Of a stretch of 64,000 nucleotides of DNA, positions 42,962-50,645 are shown in pieces. Position numbers and translations under genes: made by a program. Positions within the stretch are counted from its first letter, which is position 1, and every line of letters starts with the position of its first letter. Source of the stretch: Clostridiaceae bacterium. Its GTDB lineage: Bacteria > Bacillota_A > Clostridia > Clostridiales > Clostridiaceae. The stretch lies in contig JAQSXU010000021.1 of the NCBI GenBank assembly GCA_029256485.1, positions 20,877-84,876 on the forward strand, in the 5' to 3' direction. The notes under the pieces were generated by a model. It was not told the origin of the DNA and made no database searches. It saw only the letters and a list, made by a program, of their open reading frames with translations.

Positions 42962-44728
42962 ATGAATAATGTGCAGGCTTCTTTAAGTCGGGCTAATGTA
43001 CTTATTATTGATGATTCTTCTTCAAATGTTAAAATGTTGACAACTATATTTAATGACAGTAATTATAATGTAAGAAATATCCCGGAAAATGAATTAGTTT
43101 TTCAGTATTTGGGAGAAAACCCAACAGATATAATATTAATTAATGCTGCTTTAACTCACTTTGATGGATATAAGATTTGTGAAAAATTAAAAAGTCAGGA
43201 AAATCTTAAGGAAATTCCAGTTATTTTTATTTTTACAGACAATCAGTGCGTTAATAAAGATAAATTTTTTTCTGTGGGAGGGGCTGATTTTATAACTGCG
43301 CCATTTAATTATAATGAAGTTATTACTAAGGTTGGCACACAACTAAAACTTCGTTTTATGCAGCAGCAGGTGGAAATGCTTAATAATAATGTACTGGAAC
43401 GAACACAACAGTTAGATGAAATAACAACAGAAATTAAAGAATTTAATGTTCTGCTGGAAGAGGAAATAAATGAGCGCACAAAAACTGAAGAGGCATTAAG
43501 GGAAAGTGAGAGACAGTTTCGCTACTCCATTGAGGAAGCCCCGGTTCCTATGATGTTATTTGCAGACGATGGAAAAGTAATTAAGATTAATAGAACCTGG
43601 ACGGAAATTACAGGTTATACAATTAAAGATATGCCAACAACTTGCCAATGGGGAAAAGTATCATATGTATTTATAAAAAACACAGAAAGTGTTATGGTAA
43701 ACACTCTTATTAATTTGAAAAAAAGGGAAAATGACGGAGAATATTCTATAAAAACAATAAATGGTGAAAAGCGAATATGGGATTTTTATTCAGCATACAT
43801 TGGAAAGATGCAGGATGGAAGAAATATGTTTTTAAGGGTGGGAATTGATCTTACAGTAAGAAAGCGTATGGAAAAACTGCAAAAAAAAATAGAAGAAGAG
43901 AGAAGAAAATTAGAAGAAATTAAAAAATATGACAGAATTAAAACGGAGTTTTTTGCTAATATTTCACATGAGTTAAGAACCCCAATCAGTGTTATCTTTT
44001 CTGCACTGCAGATACATGAACTAAAACTAAAAAAAAGCTATACACAGGATTCATCTATAGATATTTTTAAATATACAAAGATAATGAAACAAAATTGTTA
44101 TCGCCTATTGAGATTGATTAACAATTTAATTGATATAACAAAAATAGATGCTGGGTTTTTTACTATAAATGAAACTAATAATAATATTGTGAATCTGGTT
44201 AGAGAAATAATTCTGTCAGTAGATGATTACATAAAAAATAAAGGTTTATCAATTACATTTGATACGGATATAGAGGAAAAAATTATTGCCTGTGATCCAG
44301 AGAAGATAGAAAGAATTATTTTGAATTTATTATCAAATGCAGTAAAGTTCACCCATTCTGGAGGGAAAATTACGATAACCATAGAAGATGGTGCAGAAAA
44401 TATCTGTATTAGGGTAAAGGATACTGGCAGAGGCATACCGGAAGACAAACTAAATACCATATTTGAACGTTTTGTACAAGTTGACAAATCTCTTACCAGG
44501 GATCATGAAGGAAGCGGAATAGGCCTTTCCCTTGTAAAGGAATTAGTTGAACTGCATGGGGGAGCAATTTCAGTAACAAGCAAGGAAGGTTGTGGCACAG
44601 AATTTATTATGCATTTTCCTAATAAACTGATGTCATATGAGGCTAATAATGAAAATATGCCATGTGATACTATAGATAAAAGTTCCATTGAAAAGATTAA
44701 TTTGGAGTTTTCGGACATATATAATTAA
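42962..44728 (+). CDS. REC-PAS histidine kinase with a degenerate receiver
   Basis: A 588-residue soluble kinase. Residues 10-130 are a receiver-like domain: VLIIDDSSSNVKML keeps the acidic pocket, but the phospho-acceptor Asp is Asn61 (IILINAALTHFDGY) and the conserved Lys is Ala113 (DFITAPFN), so it cannot be phosphorylated normally. A coiled coil (130-185) leads to a PAS domain (185-310). The HisKA box FFANISHELRTPISVIFSA and ATPase boxes NLLSNAVKFTHSGGKI, VKDTGRGIPED and GSGIGLSLVKELVELHGG follow. No transmembrane helix. Input is probably the FIST protein next door; no cognate response regulator is adjacent. Confidence 0.9.
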   Translation: MNNVQASLSRANVLIIDDSSSNVKMLTTIFNDSNYNVRNIPENELVFQYLGENPTDIILINAALTHFDGYKICEKLKSQENLKEIPVIFIFTDNQCVNKDKFFSVGGADFITAPFNYNEVITKVGTQLKLRFMQQQVEMLNNNVLERTQQLDEITTEIKEFNVLLEEEINERTKTEEALRESERQFRYSIEEAPVPMMLFADDGKVIKINRTWTEITGYTIKDMPTTCQWGKVSYVFIKNTESVMVNTLINLKKRENDGEYSIKTINGEKRIWDFYSAYIGKMQDGRNMFLRVGIDLTVRKRMEKLQKKIEEERRKLEEIKKYDRIKTEFFANISHELRTPISVIFSALQIHELKLKKSYTQDSSIDIFKYTKIMKQNCYRLLRLINNLIDITKIDAGFFTINETNNNIVNLVREIILSVDDYIKNKGLSITFDTDIEEKIIACDPEKIERIILNLLSNAVKFTHSGGKITITIEDGAENICIRVKDTGRGIPEDKLNTIFERFVQVDKSLTRDHEGSGIGLSLVKELVELHGGAISVTSKEGCGTEFIMHFPNKLMSYEANNENMPCDTIDKSSIEKINLEFSDIYN

Positions 44729-44742
44729 ATATTATAAATGTA

Positions 44743-44776
44743 TTAGCACGCAAAAATTATTAACTTTGCGTGCTAA
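44743..44776. terminator. terminator after the kinase gene
   Basis: A perfect 12-bp stem, TTAGCACGCAAA / TTTGCGTGCTAA, with a 10-base loop between converging genes. Confidence 0.7.
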
Positions 44777-44815
44777 ATTAAGATAATATATAAAAGTAAA
44801 AGGTTGAAATTTTTA

Positions 44816-45232
44816 TTATTGCATTATTAATCCAAAGCCAGTTATAATCAGTTTATCCCAATCAGTTTCTTCACTATTAATCCAGCTATATTCAAGGTTA
44901 AGCTCTTTTAACCAAGCATTAAGACCGCTGCTTTTTTTGCTTACATTTGGTGATTGTCTTCCAAAAGTTTCTTTTATCATTTCAAGCAATTCTACTTGTT
45001 CTTCTTTTCCTAACTCTTTATCTAACATTCCTTGTATAACTTCACGACATTGGAAATAACATTTATGATCCTCAGCATATATTTCATTTGCCAATAATTG
45101 TCTTTTACTATTTAAAGTGTCTCTTACCTGATTTATTTCTTCTATGTTTGATAAATACTTTTTAGCAACGTTCATAGCGGCAATATCATTGTCTATTTTA
45201 GTTATTGCCTTTTCTAATTTTTCATTTCTCAT
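44816..45232 (-). CDS. hypothetical coiled-coil protein
   Basis: A 138-residue charged protein of no family I recognise. Residues 1-55 (MRNEKLEKAITKIDNDIAAMNV and on) have a heptad-like pattern suggesting a coiled coil. The middle has HKCYFQCREVIQGMLDKELGKEEQVELLEMIKETFG, and the C-terminus is aromatic (EYSWINSEETDWDKLII). There is no transmembrane helix. The ribosome site is weak (AAAGTGAG). It is a single gene with a terminator shared with the kinase gene. Confidence 0.55.
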   Translation of the reverse strand: MRNEKLEKAITKIDNDIAAMNVAKKYLSNIEEINQVRDTLNSKRQLLANEIYAEDHKCYFQCREVIQGMLDKELGKEEQVELLEMIKETFGRQSPNVSKKSSGLNAWLKELNLEYSWINSEETDWDKLIITGFGLIMQ

Positions 45233-45381
45233 TTTAATATTCTCACTTTACATTTTTTATTTAGTCATTACATAATGACAATAAACAATTATATCATTAA
45301 ATCATATGGATTTCAAAGTAAATCTGTCATCTGAGAGACATCAAAACCTGTAGAAACATTAGAATTTTTACTCCTTATTTT

Positions 45382-46068
45382 CTATTTTAACTTTACATAA
45401 ACAATAAATGTGGAAAAAGTAAAAAATATTAGTGTAGATATATTAAGAAAAGCAGGTGCCACAAAACCTCCAATAGGATTTGGAATTGGTAGAATCATAA
45501 TAAAAGTGTAAAGCAAAATAGAGGCTGGGTTTAATAATGCCATCCATTTTGGATATAAAGTATTTTTGTTCATTATAAGCAATATATATAATATTGAACT
45601 TAAAATTAGATCTACAGCCATTATTATAATAGTTGTTTTCCAGTAGAAGCCAAAGCTTTTTAACATTTCTGAAGCAGCAATATTTTCTGGACCAATAGTA
45701 TGATACAGTTTCCAACCACTTGCAATAAATGCATATGATATATGAAATGCTGAAGCCATAACTGCTGCATGACCTGCTATAAGTACTACAATAAGGGATT
45801 TAACTTTCCCTGCAGGTTTTAACCCATAATAAACGGGTACAAGACCTGCGATTTGCAGAGGAAGTACAATAATCCCTAAAAATGTACCCAAAAATATTCT
45901 CCACTGTGACAAGCCATGCATGCTTTCAGTTCCTAATTTTAGAAAAGAATATGTGCTATTTGGTCTGCCAATCAATATGAAATCACATATTATAGTAAGT
46001 ATCACAGCTAGTATGCCTACTAACCCACATGTTAAGAAAATTTTAGCCATTCTGGATGTTCTTTTCAT
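45382..46068 (-). CDS. six- to seven-helix membrane protein (DUF6796-like)
   Basis: A 228-residue integral membrane protein with about six or seven helices and short loops. Segments include GLVGILAVILTIICDFILIGRPNS, GTFLGIIVLPLQIAGLVPVYYGLKPAGK and a C-terminal PNPIGGFVAPAFLNISTLIFF. From memory it resembles the DUF6796 family of clostridial membrane proteins, which has no known role. It carries no catalytic motif that I can identify. It is monocistronic on the minus strand. Confidence 0.55.
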   Translation of the reverse strand: MKRTSRMAKIFLTCGLVGILAVILTIICDFILIGRPNSTYSFLKLGTESMHGLSQWRIFLGTFLGIIVLPLQIAGLVPVYYGLKPAGKVKSLIVVLIAGHAAVMASAFHISYAFIASGWKLYHTIGPENIAASEMLKSFGFYWKTTIIIMAVDLILSSILYILLIMNKNTLYPKWMALLNPASILLYTFIMILPIPNPIGGFVAPAFLNISTLIFFTFSTFIVYVKLK

Positions 46069-46181
46069 ATTAGTTATCCCCCAAATCTTATTTGACTATA
46101 TTTCAATTTATTAATCAGTGGATCATTTTGCAATAATTTTAGTTTATCCCATTGTATATATATTATTTTAACATTACAAGG

Positions 46182-47732
46182 CTAATATGTAATAAAATTT
46201 TCAATATTCCATATGCCGGTAATCCATCCTTCATAAAATTCTTTTTCATGGGATACTACAATTACCGTTCCTTGAAATTTACTTAGTGCCTTTTTAAGTG
46301 CTTCTTTTGATTTCAGATCAAGATGGTTTGTAGGTTCATCTAATATGAGCCAGTTACTGGGTGTAAGCGTTAATTTGCAAAGCCTTACCTTTGACTGCTC
46401 GCCACCGCTTAACTGATTCATTTTGTGCATTATATGCTCCTGTCTCAATCCGCATCTAGCTAATGCTTCTCTTATTTCACGCTGAGTTTTATCGGGAAAG
46501 TCATGCCATACTTCTTCCAGAGCTGTTACATCATTTGCATATTTTGTTTCCTGTTCAAAATATGCAGGTTTCAAAAATTCACCATATTTAATATCTCCGC
46601 CAAGCTTAGGTATAATGCCTAAAAGTGTCTTAAGCATGGTGGATTTTCCTATGCCGTTACATCCCGTAATGGCTATCTTTTGATCTCTAAAAAGACTTAG
46701 AGTCAATCCTTTTATTACAGGATAATTATAGCCTATATCTAACTTTGAACTTTTAAATATAAGTTTTCCGGGCTGCCTAAAGGTTAAAAAAGAAAAGTTA
46801 GGCTTTGGAGATGTCTGAGGCTTTTCAATCTTTTCAATTTTTTCTAATTGTTTTCTTCTGCTTTGGGCTCTTTTTGTAGTAGTTGCCCTTACAATATTTG
46901 CTTCAATAAATCTTTCCATTTTATCAATTTGTTTTTGCTGTCTGTTGTAATCATTAATATATTTTTCTCTTTCTAATTTTGACAGCTTAATATAGTTATC
47001 ATAATTTCCACAGTATCTTTTTAGGTTACAAAATTCTATATTAAGTATAACATTGGTAACCCTATTTAAAAATTCTGTATCATGAGAAATTACTATATAG
47101 CTGTTTTGATAATTATTTAGATAATTTGAAAGCCAATCCACATGTTCCTTGTCAAGATAATTTGTAGGTTCATCTAAAAGTAAAAGATCAGGCTTTTTTA
47201 AAAGAAGTTTTGCAAGACTTACTTTAGTTCTTTGCCCACCGCTTAATTTTGAAGCTTTAGTATTAAGCCCTACGGCATCTAGACCTATTCCAGTTGCAAT
47301 ATTCTTTATAATGCTGTCAATATTATAGAAATCATTAAGCATAAGTTTATCCTGAAGTTCACCAAGTTCAAACAAAGCTCTACTCATATCTGATGGTTCC
47401 ATGGTTGATAACTTGTTATTAATAGAATTCATTTTGCTTTCCGCAGCATATAATTCCTTAAAAGCGTCCCTGAGATTGTCAAAAATACTTTGATCTTCAT
47501 TTAGCATTATATGCTGATCAAGAAATCCAATCTTTACATTGTTTGACCATTTTACAGTTCCTTCATCACAGATAAGCTTTCCTGTAAGTATATTGAAGAG
47601 TGTAGTTTTTCCTGCACCATTATTGCCTACAAGACCTGCGTGGTCACCCTTTAAAATTCTAAAAGATATATTTTTTAATATTGTTTTATCATCATATCCA
47701 AAGGATATATTTTCTACATTTAATATATTCAA
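46182..47732 (-). CDS. ABC-F family ATP-binding protein
   Basis: A 516-residue protein with two ATPase domains and no membrane part. Domain 1 has GLVGNNGAGKTT, SKLSGGQRTKVSLAKLL and LLLLDEPTNYLDKEHVDWL; domain 2 has ITGCNGIGKSTML, NQLSGGEQSKVRLCKLTL and LILDEPTNHLDLKS. Between them is a basic linker (RATTTKRAQSRRKQLEKIEK) of the kind that reaches into the ribosomal exit site. The start is TTG with AAGGAGG. ABC-F proteins regulate translation or displace antibiotics from the ribosome. The attenuator-like leader argues for the drug-responsive type, which is inference. Confidence 0.9.
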   Translation of the reverse strand: MNILNVENISFGYDDKTILKNISFRILKGDHAGLVGNNGAGKTTLFNILTGKLICDEGTVKWSNNVKIGFLDQHIMLNEDQSIFDNLRDAFKELYAAESKMNSINNKLSTMEPSDMSRALFELGELQDKLMLNDFYNIDSIIKNIATGIGLDAVGLNTKASKLSGGQRTKVSLAKLLLKKPDLLLLDEPTNYLDKEHVDWLSNYLNNYQNSYIVISHDTEFLNRVTNVILNIEFCNLKRYCGNYDNYIKLSKLEREKYINDYNRQQKQIDKMERFIEANIVRATTTKRAQSRRKQLEKIEKIEKPQTSPKPNFSFLTFRQPGKLIFKSSKLDIGYNYPVIKGLTLSLFRDQKIAITGCNGIGKSTMLKTLLGIIPKLGGDIKYGEFLKPAYFEQETKYANDVTALEEVWHDFPDKTQREIREALARCGLRQEHIMHKMNQLSGGEQSKVRLCKLTLTPSNWLILDEPTNHLDLKSKEALKKALSKFQGTVIVVSHEKEFYEGWITGIWNIENFITY

Positions 47733-47750
47733 ATTATATTCCTCCTTATA

Positions 47751-47780
47751 AAAATAGAGAGAGTATAAAACTCTCTCTAT
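47751..47780 (-). terminator. leader terminator T2, directly before the ABC-F ribosome site
   Basis: On the minus strand ATAGAGAGAG, a 7-base loop, CTCTCTCTAT, then a T run, ending just before the AAGGAGG of the ABC-F gene. A terminator in this place must be overcome for expression, which marks an attenuator. Confidence 0.75.
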
Positions 47781-47852
47781 AACAAAATTTTGTGCCTTTA
47801 AATTATCATATGAAAAAAAGGTATTAGTAAATAAAATGATTTTGCAGACAGC

Positions 47853-47973
47853 AAAAAAAGAGCCTTATGCCAAAAAGTAATCTCTATTAAATTGGTATTT
47901 AAAAAAGGACAGACTTCCCCCATATTTAAATTAAACCAATTTCAAGATTTACCATTTTGCACATTATAGGCTC
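47853..47973 (-). promoter_or_regulatory. long-range leader helix T1 of the ABC-F gene
   Basis: GAGCCT (47968-47973), extendable through the short-ORF start codon, can pair with AGGCTC (47860-47865), which is followed at once by seven T. The 5' arm overlaps the start of the 12-codon ORF, so a ribosome held there would prevent the helix. A second pairing, AAATTGGT with ACCAATTT, joins the end of the short ORF to the segment near 47890-47900. Confidence 0.55.
47926..47964 (-). CDS. leader peptide of the ABC-F gene
   Basis: A 12-codon ORF, MCKMVNLEIGLI, in the ABC-F leader. AAGGAG lies at 47978-47983, 13 bases before its ATG, which is longer than ideal. Its start region is one arm of the T1 helix and its end is one arm of another. 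Short ORFs in this place act as ribosome-stalling sensors in drug-induced ABC-F and erm genes; the role here is inferred from position only. Confidence 0.45.
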   Translation of the reverse strand: MCKMVNLEIGLI

Positions 47974-48217
47974 ACATCTCCTTAAAATAAATATAGAATT
48001 TCTGAAACTACTTTTAACTTTATACTTATTTTAGTAAAAAGTAAATAGAAAAAACATAATATTACAAATTTGCCTTATAACTTCGTTATTAATTTGTTAA
48101 ACATCAGATGGCTGACTAAGGAAAAAAGTAAATAAATTTAAAATATTTAAAGTTAAAAGACAATATGACAGAAAATTGCGAATATATTATTACATTTAAA
48201 AAATTCATATAAATAAA

Positions 48218-48246
48218 TTGCCAAATTTAAAAAGTTAAGGTAAAAT
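48218..48246 (+). promoter_or_regulatory. promoter of hydCBA
   Basis: TTGCCA (48218-48223), 17 bases, TAAAAT (48241-48246). Confidence 0.7.
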
Positions 48247-48249
48247 ATA

Positions 48250-48267
48250 TAGTGAAATAGTTAACAA
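48250..48267 (+). promoter_or_regulatory. possible Rex operator
   Basis: TAGTGAAATAGTTAACAA; its complement TTGTTAACTATTTCACTA matches the Rex consensus TTGTTAANNNNTTAACAA at 12 of 14 fixed positions. It sits just downstream of the -10 box, where Rex would block hydrogenase transcription when NADH/NAD+ is low. Confidence 0.6.
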
Positions 48268-48288
48268 ACTTTATAAGGAGGAGATAAC

Positions 48289-48765
48289 ATGTGTAATTCA
48301 TTTGATTACAGTAAACTGGATACCATACTGAAAAATCATGAGTTTAAATCAAGCAATATAATTGCAATATTACAGGATACACAGGAGGTTTATAGATATT
48401 TACCTAGGGAGGTATTTTCTTATCTTTCACAAAAGCTTGGTATGAGCACTGCTAAGATATATAGTGTAGCAACCTTTTATGAAAACTTTTCTTTAGAACC
48501 TAAAGGCAAATATGTAATAAAAATATGCGATGGTACTGCGTGTCATGTTAGAAAATCAATTCCTATATTGGAGAAGCTGCGAAAGGAATTAAAACTTTCT
48601 GAAACAAAAATCACAACTGATGATTTAATGTTTACTGTGGAAACGGTTTCTTGCCTTGGTGCTTGCGGACTAGCCCCTGCAATGACTATTAATGATAAAG
48701 TACATGGTTCTATGAGTCCTGAAAAAGCAATGGAACTGCTAAATTCTCTCAAGGAGGACAAATAA
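48289..48765 (+). CDS. hydC: bifurcating [FeFe] hydrogenase subunit HydC (NuoE-like)
   Basis: A 158-residue thioredoxin-like [2Fe-2S] subunit. The helical N-terminus IIAILQDTQEVYRYLPREVFSYLSQKLGMSTAKIYSVATFY is the NuoE signature. The cluster ligands are the Cys residues in CDGTACHV near residue 83 and in CLGACGLAP near residue 124. It passes electrons between NADH and the other subunits. AAGGAGGAG precedes the ATG. The gene is followed at once by hydB, whose ribosome site lies within it. Confidence 0.93.
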   Translation: MCNSFDYSKLDTILKNHEFKSSNIIAILQDTQEVYRYLPREVFSYLSQKLGMSTAKIYSVATFYENFSLEPKGKYVIKICDGTACHVRKSIPILEKLRKELKLSETKITTDDLMFTVETVSCLGACGLAPAMTINDKVHGSMSPEKAMELLNSLKEDK

Positions 48766-48766
48766 C

Positions 48767-50641
48767 ATGCTTCTTAATAGAAATGATTTAGTGAATATGA
48801 GAAATACATATAAAAAGAGTTTTCAAAAAGAAAAAAAGAAGATTCTTATTTGCGCGGGTACTGGCTGCGTTGCAGGAGGTTCCCTGGATATTTATGATGA
48901 GTTCACAAGGATAATGAAAGAAAAGGGAATAGAATTTGAAGTAAAACTTGAAAAAGAACCCCATGATGAAACCATAGGAATTAAAAAATGCGGCTGTCAT
49001 GGATTTTGTGAAATGGGCCCTCTTGTAAGAATAGACCCATTTGGATATTTATATATAAAGGTAAAGCCTGAAGATTGCGAGGAAATCGTTAACAAAACTA
49101 TAATTAATGATCAGTGTGTTGAAAGACTTGCATATACTAAAAATGGTCAGATATACAGAAAGCAGGAAGAGATTCCTTTTTATAAAAAACAAACAAGACT
49201 TGCTTTGGAACACTGCGGTCATATTGATGCAACATCAATAGAAGAATACGTTGCCTTAGATGGGTATTCAGCATTTGAAAAGGTTCTGTTTGATATGACT
49301 TCCAATGATGTAATAAAACAAATAGATGAGTCAAATCTAAGAGGCCGCGGAGGCGGTGGTTTTCCTGCTGGTCGTAAATGGTCTCAGGTTAAACGTCAGA
49401 AGGAAGAAATAAAGTTTATTGTTTGCAATGGTGATGAAGGTGATCCTGGTGCATTTATGGATAGAAGCGTAATGGAAGGTGATCCCCATAGAGTAATTGA
49501 AGGTATGATGATAGCCGCAGTTGCCTGTGGTGCACAGAAGGGCTTTATTTATGTTCGTGCAGAATATCCTCTTGCTGTAAGCAGACTTTCTAACGCCATT
49601 GCTCAGGCAAAAGAATATGGACTTTTGGGTGAAAATATACTTGGAACAGACTTTAGTTTTGATATTCAAATTAATAAAGGTGCCGGTGCATTTGTATGTG
49701 GTGAGGGAAGTGCACTTACAGCTTCAATTGAAGGCAAAAGAGGTATGCCAAGAGTAAAGCCTCCTAGAACTGTTGAACATGGGCTTTTTGGTAAGCCAAC
49801 AGTACTTAATAATGTTGAAACCTTTGCAAATGTACCTATCGTCATTAATAAAGGCGCCAACTGGTATAGGTCCATTGGACCTGAGAACAGCCCAGGTACA
49901 AAGGCTTTTGCATTAACAGGAAATATTGAAAATACAGGACTTATTGAGGTACCTATGGGTACTACTCTAAGAGATGTAATATTTGATATAGGCGGAGGAA
50001 TAAGAAACGGGAAAAAATTTAAGGCTGTACAAATAGGAGGCCCATCCGGCGGTTGTCTTACAGAAGCAGATCTTGACTTGCCACTGGACTTCGATTCCCT
50101 TAAAAAAGCAGGAGCAATGATAGGTTCCGGCGGACTTGTAGTTATGGATGAAGATACATGTATGGTTGAAGTTGCAAGATTTTTTATGAACTTCACAAGA
50201 AATGAGTCCTGTGGTAAATGTGTTCCTTGCCGTGAAGGTACTAAGAGAATGCTTGAAATACTTGAAGGCATTGTTGCAGGTAAAGGCAAATTAGAAGATA
50301 TAGATATGTTATTGGAACTTGCAGATACTATATCTGCCACAGCGCTGTGCGGTCTTGGGAAAACTGCTCCTTCACCTGTTATCAGCACTATTAAGAATTT
50401 CCGCAGTGAGTATGTAACTCATATTGTTGATAAAAAATGTCCTTCAAAAACCTGCCAGAAGCTTAAGACGATATTTATAGATAAAGAAATCTGCAAGGGA
50501 TGTTCAAGGTGTTCAAAAGTTTGTCCTGTTGGGGCAATATCAGGTAAGATTAAGGAACCATTTATAATTGATAGAGATAAGTGTATAAGATGTGGTGCTT
50601 GTGTGGGAACATGTGCATTTAAAGCTATAAAGGAGGATTAA
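48767..50641 (+). CDS. hydB: bifurcating [FeFe] hydrogenase subunit HydB (NuoF-like)
   Basis: A 624-residue flavin and iron-sulphur subunit. An N-terminal thioredoxin-like [2Fe-2S] domain (CAGTGCVAGG near residue 28, CGCHGFCEMG near 75) is followed by the NADH/FMN domain: LRGRGGGGFPAGRKW near residue 190, VCNGDEGDPGAFMDR, and GAGAFVCGEGSALTASIEGKRG. The NuoF [4Fe-4S] site is ESCGKCVPCREG near residue 480. Two ferredoxin motifs, CKGCSRCSKVCP and CIRCGACVGTCAF, end the protein. It binds NAD(H) and probably carries the bifurcating flavin. Confidence 0.95.
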   Translation: MLLNRNDLVNMRNTYKKSFQKEKKKILICAGTGCVAGGSLDIYDEFTRIMKEKGIEFEVKLEKEPHDETIGIKKCGCHGFCEMGPLVRIDPFGYLYIKVKPEDCEEIVNKTIINDQCVERLAYTKNGQIYRKQEEIPFYKKQTRLALEHCGHIDATSIEEYVALDGYSAFEKVLFDMTSNDVIKQIDESNLRGRGGGGFPAGRKWSQVKRQKEEIKFIVCNGDEGDPGAFMDRSVMEGDPHRVIEGMMIAAVACGAQKGFIYVRAEYPLAVSRLSNAIAQAKEYGLLGENILGTDFSFDIQINKGAGAFVCGEGSALTASIEGKRGMPRVKPPRTVEHGLFGKPTVLNNVETFANVPIVINKGANWYRSIGPENSPGTKAFALTGNIENTGLIEVPMGTTLRDVIFDIGGGIRNGKKFKAVQIGGPSGGCLTEADLDLPLDFDSLKKAGAMIGSGGLVVMDEDTCMVEVARFFMNFTRNESCGKCVPCREGTKRMLEILEGIVAGKGKLEDIDMLLELADTISATALCGLGKTAPSPVISTIKNFRSEYVTHIVDKKCPSKTCQKLKTIFIDKEICKGCSRCSKVCPVGAISGKIKEPFIIDRDKCIRCGACVGTCAFKAIKED

Positions 50642-50645
50642 TAGA

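Larger units (their letters stand above)
47733..48288. other. divergent region between ABC-F and hydC
   Basis: 556 bases without a long ORF. The part up to about 48030 is the untranslated leader of the ABC-F gene on the minus strand (short ORF, two candidate terminators). The part from about 48200 is the hydCBA promoter with a Rex-like site. Between them is featureless AT-rich DNA with a poor minus-strand promoter candidate (TATAAA near 48020). Confidence 0.6.

Noticed and set aside
45443..45715. 90-codon ORF within the DUF6796-like gene
   Set aside because: Alternative frame of a membrane-protein gene, with Tyr/Phe-rich translation and no ribosome site.
49666..50388. 240-codon minus-strand ORF inside hydB
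   Set aside because: Shadow of a strongly conserved NuoF-like gene; composition is Pro/Ser-rich and has no ribosome site.
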